DNA of 62,882 nucleotides from Caldisericum sp. Its GTDB lineage: Bacteria; Caldisericota; Caldisericia; Caldisericales; Caldisericaceae. Under the pieces are notes generated by a model. It was not told the DNA's origin. It saw only the letters and a list, made by a program, of their open reading frames with translations, and did not search any database. Shown here piece after piece: positions 52,880-62,882 of the stretch (its first letter is position 1; every line of letters begins with the position of its first letter). The stretch lies in assembly GCA_022759145.1 (NCBI GenBank), contig JAEMPV010000024.1, positions 3,021-65,902 on the forward strand, in the 5' to 3' direction. The position numbers and the translations under genes were made by a program.

Positions 52880-53501
52880 AGAGTTTTTTCTTGAACTTGT
52901 TGCACCTGCACATTGTGTAAGCTGCGGTAGAAAGCTTTATAATAGCAATTTTGTATGTGAAGATTGCAAGAACAAAATTAAGTTTCTTGAATACCCTCTC
53001 ATTTTACATCAAGAAATGGTATACTATTATGGAATGACAAATTACTATGGAGTAATGGAAGAACTTATCAAGAAGTTTAAATTTGAAGGATATAAAGTAT
53101 TGTCAAGGTTCTTCTCAAATTTAGTATTTAATTTCGTTAACGACAACAAATTAGATTTCGACTTTATAGGTTATATCCCGATGTCGAAGGGAGAATTTGA
53201 AAGCAGAGGTTACAACCAGACTTATCTTATAGCAAAAGAACTATCAAGACTTTCAGGAAAACCAGTCATAAATAAGGTACATAAAGTTAAAGAAACAAAG
53301 AAGCAAACAGACCTTAAAAGAGACGAAAGACTGGAAAACCTAAAAAATGCTTTTTCTGTAGAGGGTATATATAACGGTAACGTTCTAATAGTTGATGATG
53401 TATACACTACAGGAAGTACTGTACACGAGATTACAAAGGCTTTTAAAAACAAATGCAAAGGAAACATTTATTTTGTCGCTTTAGCAAAAACAATTAATTA
53501 A
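52836..53501 (+). CDS. comF: ComF-family phosphoribosyltransferase-like protein
   Basis: 221 residues. The N-terminal zinc-ribbon-like segment has CVSCGRK and CEDC, followed by a type I phosphoribosyltransferase fold with the PRPP loop VLIVDDVYTTGSTV near 190 and the RGYNQTYLIAKEL segment. ComF/GntX proteins are associated with DNA uptake in competent bacteria, with unclear chemistry. The start overlaps csaB by 44 bp with only a weak AAAGG, so the exact start is uncertain. Confidence 0.85.
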   Translation: MQKETLIYLYSSYIKEFFLELVAPAHCVSCGRKLYNSNFVCEDCKNKIKFLEYPLILHQEMVYYYGMTNYYGVMEELIKKFKFEGYKVLSRFFSNLVFNFVNDNKLDFDFIGYIPMSKGEFESRGYNQTYLIAKELSRLSGKPVINKVHKVKETKKQTDLKRDERLENLKNAFSVEGIYNGNVLIVDDVYTTGSTVHEITKAFKNKCKGNIYFVALAKTIN

Positions 53502-53510
53502 GGAGGCAAA

Positions 53511-56365
<2,855 letters not shown>

Positions 56366-56366
<1 letters not shown>

Positions 56367-57493
56367 TGAAAAAGAAAGTATTTCTTGTTTTCGGGACAAG
56401 ACCAGAAGCAATAAAGATGTATCCGGTATACAAGGCGTTAAAAGATTTTTCTGATTTAGAGACAAAAGTTATTATCACGAGCCAGCACCAAGAAATGCTA
56501 AAGCAGGTTATAGATCTTTTTCATATAACCATTGACTACGACCTCAGAGTAATGGAAGAAAAACAAACACTAACCAAAATAACAAACAAAGTTCTTACAG
56601 GACTTAAGGATATATTTGATGTGGACCGCCCAGATATTCTTCTTGTTCATGGCGATACAACAACGACATTTGCATCAGCACTTTCCGCCTTTTACGAAAA
56701 AATCCACATAGGACATGTGGAAGCAGGTCTCAGGACTTACAACAAATACTCTCCTTTCCCAGAAGAAATGAATCGAAAACTAACCGACGCTCTCACTGAC
56801 CTCTATTTTGCACCAACCGAAAAGGCAAAAGAAAACCTACTTAAAGAGGGTGTTAATGAAAGTCAAATTTATGTTACAGGAAATACAGTAGTAGATGCTC
56901 TTCTTGAAATTATTAAAAGTGATATTCAAGTAAATTTGCCTATTCGATATGATGAAAAATACATTGTAGTAACAGCACACAGAAGGGAAAATTGGGGCAA
57001 ACCTATGGAAGAGATTTGTTCTGCAGTTAATGAACTTGCGGAAAATTTTGGTAATGAATACAAAATTGTTTTTTCTGTTCATAAAAATCCAGTTGTAAGG
57101 GAAACTGTAAATAGAATACTCAAAGATAACAAAAATATCCTTCTTATTGAGCCAATGGATTACTTATCATTTATTAAACTTTTGTCAAAAGCTACGTTAA
57201 TATTAACTGACTCAGGCGGAATCCAAGAGGAAGCACCAACTCTCAAAAAACCTGTCCTTCTAATGCGTGACACCACTGAAAGACCAGAAGCAGTTGAAAG
57301 CGGAGTAGTGCGACTTGTAGGAACTGATAGGCGCAAGATAGTTGAAGAAGCAACTAAATTGTTACTCAATAAGGAAGAATATGAAAAAATGATCTCTAAT
57401 AAAAATCCATTTGGCGATGGATACGCTGGCACAAGAATTGCAAAGATAGTTTATGATTATCTAATGTTCGGAGGAAAAGATGGAATATCTTGA
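56366..57493 (+). CDS. wecB: UDP-N-acetylglucosamine 2-epimerase (non-hydrolysing)
   Basis: Makes UDP-ManNAc from UDP-GlcNAc. GT-B fold of 375 residues: VFGTRPEAIKMYPV, VHGDTTTTFASALSAFY, GHVEAGLRTYNKYSPFPEEMNR, TAHRRENWGKP, LTDSGGIQEEAPTLKKPVLLMRDTTERPEA. All catalytic-loop signatures are intact. Its product is the substrate for WecC and the TagA fusion in the same operon. Confidence 0.95.
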
Positions 57494-58739
57494 AGTTAAC
57501 GGTGGAAGAGTTCTTAAAGGTGAAGTTGAAATTTCTGGAGCAAAAAATGCGGCGTTTCCTGTACTATCGGCGTGTCTTCTTGTTGAGGGTAAATGCCATA
57601 TAGGGAATATCCCAAATATCCTCGATGTTAAAAAATTCCTCTTTCAATTAAAAAAAATCGGAGTGAAGGTAGAAGAAGGAGAGCATGAAGTAGAAATTGA
57701 CGCAAGTTCCTCTTTTAAGCCAGAAATTCCCCCTGAAGAAACCGAAAATATAAGAGGAACTCAAACTTTGCTTGGAGCATTCATTGCAAGACACAAAAAA
57801 GCATCAATTGCAGGTCTTGGAGGTTGTAACATAGGGAAAAGACCTATTGATCAACATATAAAAGGATTGGAAAGTATTGGAGTTGAATTTGCCTGGGATA
57901 AAGGCATCTTAAAAGCGCATGTTTCAAGGTCCTTGAAAGGAAACAAAATTTTTCTTGATATGCCAAGTGTAGGAGCAACTGAAAATATTATTCTTGCTTC
58001 AACGCTTGCAGAAGGCACAACTGTAATAGAAAATGCGGCAAGAGAACCAGAAATTAAAGATCTCGTAAATTTTCTTAACCTTGCAGGTGCAAATATCGAA
58101 ATAAACGGAACAGGAAGCACAATTATTGTACATGGAGTAAAAAAATTGAAACCGATTAATTACAACATAATACCTGATAGAATTGAATCTGCTACATATT
58201 TAATCCTCGCTGGTCTTACAAAAGGAAAAATAACAATTAAAAAAACAATTCCAGAACATATTGAAGCCGTAATAATGAAACTTAAAGAAACAGGACTTGA
58301 AATTACAGTAAAAGAAAGTGAAATTACTGCAAGCTACAGAGGAAAAATACTGCCTACAACAGTAAAAACGCTTCCATATCCAGGATTTCCAACAGATGCC
58401 CAGTCCCAGATTTTAACTCTCCTTACATTAGCAGACGGATCAAGTGTCGTAACCGAAACCGTTTTTGAGAACAGATTCCGTATAGTAGATGACCTTATAA
58501 AAATGGGGGCTAGCATAAGAGTTGAGGGAATTTCTGCATTCATTACAGGAGTAAAAGAACTCAAACCTTCTGTTGTTACAGCAAAAGACTTGAGAGGTGG
58601 AATGTCTTTACTACTTGCAACACTGTCAGCTAAAGGCACAAGCAAAGTTTTAGACCCAATTCATATAGACAGGGGATATGAAAATTATATAGATAAAATT
58701 CAAAAACTTGGCGGCGATGTTGTCAGGAAAGCATCTTAA
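57480..58739 (+). CDS. murA: UDP-N-acetylglucosamine 1-carboxyvinyltransferase
   Basis: First committed step of peptidoglycan synthesis, using phosphoenolpyruvate. 419 residues, EPSP-synthase-like fold. Substrate residues Lys22-Asn23 in GAKNAAFPVL, and catalytic Cys116 in LGGCNIGKRPIDQH. The Cys, rather than Asp, predicts ordinary fosfomycin sensitivity. C-terminal RGYENYIDKIQKLGG is normal. Overlaps wecB by 14 bp. Confidence 0.95.
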   Translation: MEYLEVNGGRVLKGEVEISGAKNAAFPVLSACLLVEGKCHIGNIPNILDVKKFLFQLKKIGVKVEEGEHEVEIDASSSFKPEIPPEETENIRGTQTLLGAFIARHKKASIAGLGGCNIGKRPIDQHIKGLESIGVEFAWDKGILKAHVSRSLKGNKIFLDMPSVGATENIILASTLAEGTTVIENAAREPEIKDLVNFLNLAGANIEINGTGSTIIVHGVKKLKPINYNIIPDRIESATYLILAGLTKGKITIKKTIPEHIEAVIMKLKETGLEITVKESEITASYRGKILPTTVKTLPYPGFPTDAQSQILTLLTLADGSSVVTETVFENRFRIVDDLIKMGASIRVEGISAFITGVKELKPSVVTAKDLRGGMSLLLATLSAKGTSKVLDPIHIDRGYENYIDKIQKLGGDVVRKAS

Positions 58740-59532
58740 ATTTTATAAATTTGAAGGAACTCTAAATGATTTTGTAGTAATTGACGGAAGAGAAAACTCC
58801 ATTGAGCACCCTGAAGAATTGTCAAAAATTCTTTTAGATAGACATGCTTCCATTGGAGGTGATTCTCTTCTATATCTTGAGGAAAGCAAGATTGCTGATA
58901 TTAAAATGCGCGTATTAGAAAAAGATGGAAGTGAATCTGAAATGTGTGGAAATGGTGCACGTTGTATTGGTCTTTACTTTAGTAAGTTTTTCAATCGCAA
59001 TAGCATCAAAATCGAAACAAAAGCAGGTATAAAGGTTGTAAAGAAGGTAGATGATAATGTATTTTCTGTTTCGATGGGGACAATGGGTAAGATTGATAAA
59101 TTTGTCAAAGGTTTACCAACTGGAAATTCTCACATCATTGAACTCTTTGGCTTAAAATTATACATTGTAAATTCATCTGAACCACATGCTGTTATCCCTT
59201 TGAAAAACATAAAAAGAATTCCGAAGAACAAAGCATTAAAGATAGCAAAAAATTTTACACTTTTTCCTTTTGGAATTAATGTGGATTTTATCGAAATAGT
59301 TAATAAAAGTACCATTAAAATGAGAACCATTGAAAGAGGCGTTTACGAAGAAACCCTTGCTTGCGGAACTGGTGCAGTTGCTTCTTCGTATGTTTTTAAT
59401 AAATTCTTGAACGGTGAAAGTGTCGTTTTAGTAAAAGCGCTTGGAGGAGACCTAAAAGTAAAAATTACTGATGATGGAAATTACTTAGAAGGCAAGGCAA
59501 ATTTTGTTTTTAAAGGAGAAATTGAAATATGA
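58717..59532 (+). CDS. dapF: Diaminopimelate epimerase
   Basis: Converts LL- to meso-diaminopimelate for lysine and peptidoglycan. 271 residues from ATG 58717. The two catalytic cysteines are in EMCGNGARCIG (Cys77) and ACGTGAVASSY. N-terminal KFEGTLNDFVVIDG fits the usual GLGNDFVV with changes. Candidate starts TTG 58708, ATG 58717 and TTG 58720 all lie inside the end of murA with no good Shine-Dalgarno, so coupling to murA is likely. Implies DAP-type murein precursors. Confidence 0.92.
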   Translation: MLSGKHLKFYKFEGTLNDFVVIDGRENSIEHPEELSKILLDRHASIGGDSLLYLEESKIADIKMRVLEKDGSESEMCGNGARCIGLYFSKFFNRNSIKIETKAGIKVVKKVDDNVFSVSMGTMGKIDKFVKGLPTGNSHIIELFGLKLYIVNSSEPHAVIPLKNIKRIPKNKALKIAKNFTLFPFGINVDFIEIVNKSTIKMRTIERGVYEETLACGTGAVASSYVFNKFLNGESVVLVKALGGDLKVKITDDGNYLEGKANFVFKGEIEI

Positions 59533-60638
59533 TAAACGAGAATATTTACAAGTGGGAAACTAAAGTCAAAGATAAATTCGCACGAGATGGAAAATTCTTT
59601 GTAGAACTTGAGGAGACCAACTTCTATCCTGATGGAAAAGGAGGTCAACTTGGCGACAGAGGAACAATCGGCAAGGCAAATGTATTATTTGTTTTAGAAG
59701 AAAAGAATAGGGTTCTCCATGAAGTTGATGCACTTGATATCGAAGAATCTATATCTTGCGAAATTGACAAAGATAGAAGACTCGATATATCAAGAGAGCA
59801 TACTGCCCAGCACATTCTTTCGCAATCTTTTATTAAGTTATACAATCTCGAAACCGTAAGTTTTCATATGGGGGAGGAGTATTCAACAATAGACATCGAA
59901 GGAACCAACATATCACAAGAAAATATTAAAGAGGTAGAAAATTTTGCTAATAGCATTATATTAGAAGATAGGGCAGTTAAAAAGTATTACATTGATGAAC
60001 AGGAGTTAAATAAAATTGATTTGAGAAAGAAAACGGAAATTGCTCCCCCAATAAGAGTTGTTGAGGTCGAGAACTTTGATAAGTCTTTGTGTGGAGGCAC
60101 TCATGTTGATAGAACCGGACAAATCGGTCTTGTAAAAATACTAAAAACAGAAAAAACAAAAAAAGATTTCACAAGAATTTATTTTGTATCAGGCCTCCGT
60201 GCTCTCAGGGCATTTCAAAACAAAAATGAAATCATAGAAGAAATTTCTAAAATCCTTACAACGGGTGAAAATGAGCTAATTTACAAGATAAAAAAGATAT
60301 TAGAAGAAAATAAGAACATATCTAATAATATAAGAAAAATCGAAGAGAAGTTTATTGAAGAAATTTTTAACAGAATAAGAAATGAAAAGAAGGTAGCTCT
60401 AATTCTCGAAAATATTTCAAGAAAGGCATTTGAATCTCTTGCTTTCAAATTAAAGAATTTAGATATTAATGGCTATATAGCATTAGTAAGTGATAATAGT
60501 TTTATTCTTGCGCTGTTTAATAATTCATTTTCTATCCCGTATAAATCATATAATGTAAATGGGGTGACTTTCGCAAATTTGGAAATAGCAAAGAAGGATG
60601 AGGCTTTAAAATTACTAAATGATTATTTTGGAGGGTAA
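59529..60638 (+). CDS. Alanyl-tRNA editing protein, AlaX-L type
   Basis: Free-standing relative of the AlaRS editing domain that deacylates mischarged Ser-tRNA(Ala) (or Gly). 369 residues. Part of the N-terminal barrel reads NFYPDGKGGQLGDRG. Zinc site HTAQHILSQSF (HxxxH) and CGGTHVDRTGQIG (CxxxH) are intact. A helical C-terminal part (about 230-369) resembles the DHHA1/C-Ala region, marking the long AlaX class. Overlaps dapF by 4 bp. Confidence 0.9.
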   Translation: MINENIYKWETKVKDKFARDGKFFVELEETNFYPDGKGGQLGDRGTIGKANVLFVLEEKNRVLHEVDALDIEESISCEIDKDRRLDISREHTAQHILSQSFIKLYNLETVSFHMGEEYSTIDIEGTNISQENIKEVENFANSIILEDRAVKKYYIDEQELNKIDLRKKTEIAPPIRVVEVENFDKSLCGGTHVDRTGQIGLVKILKTEKTKKDFTRIYFVSGLRALRAFQNKNEIIEEISKILTTGENELIYKIKKILEENKNISNNIRKIEEKFIEEIFNRIRNEKKVALILENISRKAFESLAFKLKNLDINGYIALVSDNSFILALFNNSFSIPYKSYNVNGVTFANLEIAKKDEALKLLNDYFGG

Positions 60639-60639
60639 T

Positions 60640-60951
60640 ATGAAAAAACTTAATGCGTTTCTTTTTTTAATTCTCGTAATTTTGCTTGCAACCATTTTAC
60701 TAATTGTACAAAACCTCAATCAGATAACTATACGCTTTGTGACTTTTGAAATCAGCACATCAGTTGGCTTATTTGGAATAATTATGCTCCTTGCAGGGTT
60801 TATTGTAATGTGGTTAATATCACTTATAGTACATTATAGAGAAATTTCAAATCTTAGAAGGAAGCTTTCGGATTGTGAATCACAAATTAATAAACTCAAA
60901 GAAGGCCCTAAAGATAGCAAGGAAGAAATAATAGATAAACAAAGCAAATAA
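60640..60951 (+). CDS. LapA-domain (DUF1049) inner-membrane protein
   Basis: 103 residues: two membrane helices (about 5-24 and 42-64) and a C-terminal cytoplasmic coiled-coil (EISNLRRKLSDCESQINKLK). The region VQNLNQITIRFVTFEISTSVGL is the LapA/YciS signature. In E. coli LapA works with LapB to regulate LPS synthesis; the role here is unknown. GGAGGG lies just before the chosen ATG; the longer frame upstream is unlikely. Confidence 0.82.
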   Translation: MKKLNAFLFLILVILLATILLIVQNLNQITIRFVTFEISTSVGLFGIIMLLAGFIVMWLISLIVHYREISNLRRKLSDCESQINKLKEGPKDSKEEIIDKQSK

Positions 60952-61016
60952 TTTCTTTCTCTTCATTTGAGGCTACAACCATCTTTTCTAATTATATCCA
61001 TATTCTTTCTGATTAT

Positions 61017-61065
61017 GTAACTTTTTATTATAATATAATGTTATATTTTTCAAACGAAAAGTTAC
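61017..61065. repeat. Perfect 9-bp inverted repeat spanning the MFS promoter
   Basis: GTAACTTTT (61017-61025) and AAAAGTTAC (61057-61065) are perfect complements 31 bases apart, arm starts 40 bp apart. Between them lie two overlapping TATAAT -10 elements (61029-61034, 61034-61039). The right arm ends one base before the GTGAGGTGA Shine-Dalgarno region. This could be a looped operator or an mRNA hairpin that hides the ribosome site. Confidence 0.4.
61029..61039 (+). promoter_or_regulatory. -10 region of the MFS gene at 61080
   Basis: Two overlapping TATAAT hexamers lie about 40-50 bases upstream of the ATG. No convincing -35 at 16-18 bases. The leader contains GAGGTGA before the start. Confidence 0.4.
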
Positions 61066-61079
61066 GTGAGGTGATTTAA

Positions 61080-62291
61080 ATGTTTCGAAAAGTAATGTTT
61101 GAAAACAAAAATGCAAGATGCTATATTTTAGGAAGTTTTGTAATTTCTATAGGGACTGGTATTTTCTTTCTTGTTTTGAATTTATATCTAAAAAACAAGG
61201 GCGTTTCAAACGAAATAATAGGTTTTGTTAATGCTCTCTATTATTTAGGGATTGCAACATTATCTATTGTGTCGGGAATTATTTCTAATATAGCAGGACA
61301 CAAAAATAGTTTTATATTGGGAGCATTGCTACAATCTTTAGGCGAAATTTTGCTATTGTTCAGCAAAAGTACTTTCTCACTTCTTCTTTCTATCCTTTTA
61401 ATAGGATTTGGTGCTTCTCTATTCCTTGTAAACGAACCTCCTTTTCTTTCAAGAAACAGCACAACATACGAGCAAACACATCTCTTTACGATAAGTTTTG
61501 GAAGTATAATTTTAGGTAACTTCATAGGAGAAATACTTGGTACTTTAGTCCCCACTTTATCCAAGAGTAACTTTTATTTTGGATTGCGTAATTCAATTTT
61601 ATTTTCTGCAACTCTTTCTATGATGAGTTTATTATTTATAAGTAGAATTGAGGAAAGTTGGATTCAAGAGGAAGAAGAAAGTATTATTTCGAAAATCAAA
61701 GATCCTCTTAAGAAACTTGCAAAAAACATAAAGTATATGAGGGTAATTTCAACTTTTGCATTAAGCGAATTTTTTATGGGTGTTGGTGCTGGTATAATGA
61801 TTCCGTTTTTCAATCTTTATTTTTTAGAATACCAGAACATAGCACCTGAAAAACTTGGCTTTATTTTCGGCATTCAAAGTATTTTAATAGCATTTTCTTC
61901 AATATATTTGCCTACCTTGTTTAAAAACTCTAAAAAGTTCTATGTAATCTTAACACTTGAAAGCCTTTCTTTGCCCTTTATAATAATGCTTCTTGCTAAA
62001 AATCAAACAGTGTCAATTATCTCTTATCTTTTAAGAGGCATTTTTATAAATTCATCTATACCTCTCTACACCTCTTATTATATGGAATTGATGGAAGATG
62101 AAGTAAAGGCAATAGCTTCAAGCATAAAAGAAATATCATGGAACCTCGCCTGGGCAATTGGCTCCTCAATTTTTGGAATATTTAAAGGCAACTACTTTAC
62201 CCAGATAATGACATTTTTTGCCTTTTATTCAATGGGTATACTATCTTTTTATTTGCTCGGAAAGAAAAATGCAAAAATTATGATTCTTTAG
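61080..62291 (+). CDS. Major facilitator superfamily transporter
   Basis: 403 residues with 12 predicted helices. The charged loop motif between helices 2 and 3 is weak (GIISNIAGHKNSFILG), and acidic residues lie in TM segments (FIGEILG). Long cytoplasmic central loop EESWIQEEEESIISKIKDPLKK. Substrate unknown. Stands alone after the envelope operon, with a 128-base leader region, and overlaps the convergent TPR-like gene by 14 bp. Confidence 0.82.
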   Translation: MFRKVMFENKNARCYILGSFVISIGTGIFFLVLNLYLKNKGVSNEIIGFVNALYYLGIATLSIVSGIISNIAGHKNSFILGALLQSLGEILLLFSKSTFSLLLSILLIGFGASLFLVNEPPFLSRNSTTYEQTHLFTISFGSIILGNFIGEILGTLVPTLSKSNFYFGLRNSILFSATLSMMSLLFISRIEESWIQEEEESIISKIKDPLKKLAKNIKYMRVISTFALSEFFMGVGAGIMIPFFNLYFLEYQNIAPEKLGFIFGIQSILIAFSSIYLPTLFKNSKKFYVILTLESLSLPFIIMLLAKNQTVSIISYLLRGIFINSSIPLYTSYYMELMEDEVKAIASSIKEISWNLAWAIGSSIFGIFKGNYFTQIMTFFAFYSMGILSFYLLGKKNAKIMIL

Positions 62292-62871
62292 AATCGGTTT
62301 CTTCAAGCGATTTCAATATTGAACCAACATTTCCAAACTTTGAATTTCTTAATTCAACTCGCTCGAGGTACTGTCTTGCAAGTTCTCTTTCACCTTTCGC
62401 AAGGTATGAAATGCCAATTCCATATACAACAGCAAGTTCATCCTCGTTCATGGGCGCATAAGGCGGATCGTATAATTTAAGATATTCGATTGCCCTGTCA
62501 AAATCCTTAAGTTCATAGAAAATCGAACCAAGAAGACGAGCCATTTTTATAGTAAGAGAGTCTTCATCGATAGCTAAAAGAAGTCTTTTTGCCCTCTCAA
62601 GGTCGCCGCCAATGTACTCAAACATTGCGCCAATAAATCTGATATATGGTGAATCGTAATTACTAATATTCTCATAAATAAGATTTGCAACTTTTTTTAC
62701 TGTATCTTTGAATTTTGCTTTGTTAGAAAATAATTTATAAAGCTCTTCTTCGTTCTGGTACAGTTTTGCCGATTTTAAAATTTCTTCGTAGGCTTTTTCG
62801 GGCTCGTTCTTCTCTATAAATTTAGAAGCAATTGCTAAATGTCTTGATGACTTATATTCATTTGATAGCAT
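62278..62871 (-). CDS. TPR-like repeat protein
   Basis: 197 residues, all helical. Repeats of about 34 residues show TPR-type spacing: ASKFIEKNEPEKAYEEILKS, GAMFEYIGGDLERAKRLLLA, GSIFYELKDFDRAIEYLKLY, and GISYLAKGERELARQYLERV. No signal peptide. It probably mediates protein-protein contacts. The ATG at 62871 is near the window end, so an extended N-terminus beyond the window cannot be excluded. Confidence 0.7.
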   Translation of the reverse strand: MLSNEYKSSRHLAIASKFIEKNEPEKAYEEILKSAKLYQNEEELYKLFSNKAKFKDTVKKVANLIYENISNYDSPYIRFIGAMFEYIGGDLERAKRLLLAIDEDSLTIKMARLLGSIFYELKDFDRAIEYLKLYDPPYAPMNEDELAVVYGIGISYLAKGERELARQYLERVELRNSKFGNVGSILKSLEETDSKES

Positions 62872-62882
62872 ATAAATTATAT

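Overview
This window comes from a low-G+C (I judge roughly 35%), very gene-dense bacterial chromosome. Genes commonly overlap by 1-29 bp, and start codons are ATG, GTG or TTG. The gene set points to a deep-branching anaerobic thermophile: phosphate butyryltransferase/butyrate kinase, two phosphofructokinases (one of PPi type), a large Alu-containing SRP RNA, LipM-type lipoate metabolism, and CsaB/TagA cell-wall polymer genes. My best guess is a Caldisericum-like lineage or a relative near Thermotogota/Dictyoglomota. This rests on overall impression only. I see no mobile element, prophage or CRISPR array; nearly everything is core chromosome, so the interest lies in gene variants, domain architectures and regulatory DNA.

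Layout. (1) 226-6642, minus: operon cinA - PPi-type pfk - divergent pfk - sensor kinase - NtrC-type regulator - M20 amidohydrolase, reading leftwards from a leaderless-type promoter. (2) 6719-8425, plus: proS, closed by a clear terminator. (3) 8471-19957, minus: a run of about 11.5 kb, efp - Asp23 - nusB - acyP - ispA - dxs - tlyA - nadK - recN - buk - ptb - rpsA - fabZ - acpP. (4) 20016-22451: a divergent PlsY-like gene facing an OmpR/PhoB-type two-component pair, with three TTCATA boxes at 11-bp spacing between them. (5) 22423-26002, minus: MoxR - DUF58 - DUF4129-like membrane protein. (6) 26115-34817: an antiporter, an MFS carrier with a MoeA-substrate-binding fusion, a small membrane protein, and rsmD/recG/deoB. 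(7) 34925-44132, plus: operon lipM-like - two SurA-like anchored chaperones - secreted protein - DUF885-like protein lacking its metal motif - deoxynucleoside kinase - R3H ATPase - tmk - PEGA protein. (8) SRP RNA, then a MoaD/ThiS-like protein, a Ca2+-type P-ATPase and urocanase. (9) A tRNA-Arg(ACG) on the minus strand. (10) 49141-60951, plus: a twelve-gene envelope operon, wecC - double TagA/WecG - csaB - comF - glyA - upp - wecA/tagO - wecB - murA - dapF - alaX - lapA-like. (11) An MFS carrier and a TPR-like gene at the right edge.

How the genes work together. Region 10 holds nearly all steps for an undecaprenyl-linked GlcNAc-ManNAc/ManNAcA polymer with pyruvyl caps, the type that anchors SLH-domain S-layer proteins in Bacillota, next to the murein enzymes MurA and DapF. 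Region 7 exports and folds envelope proteins. Region 1 couples glycolytic control to a two-component system.

The most interesting observations are: the tandem TagA/WecG fusion and its pyruvylated polymer pathway; a PFK paralogue with Asn at the Mg-binding Asp; a PlsY homologue lacking key motifs; the 11-bp-phased PhoB-like boxes; repeated promoter-to-ATG distances that imply leaderless mRNAs; and a DUF885 relative without metal ligands.
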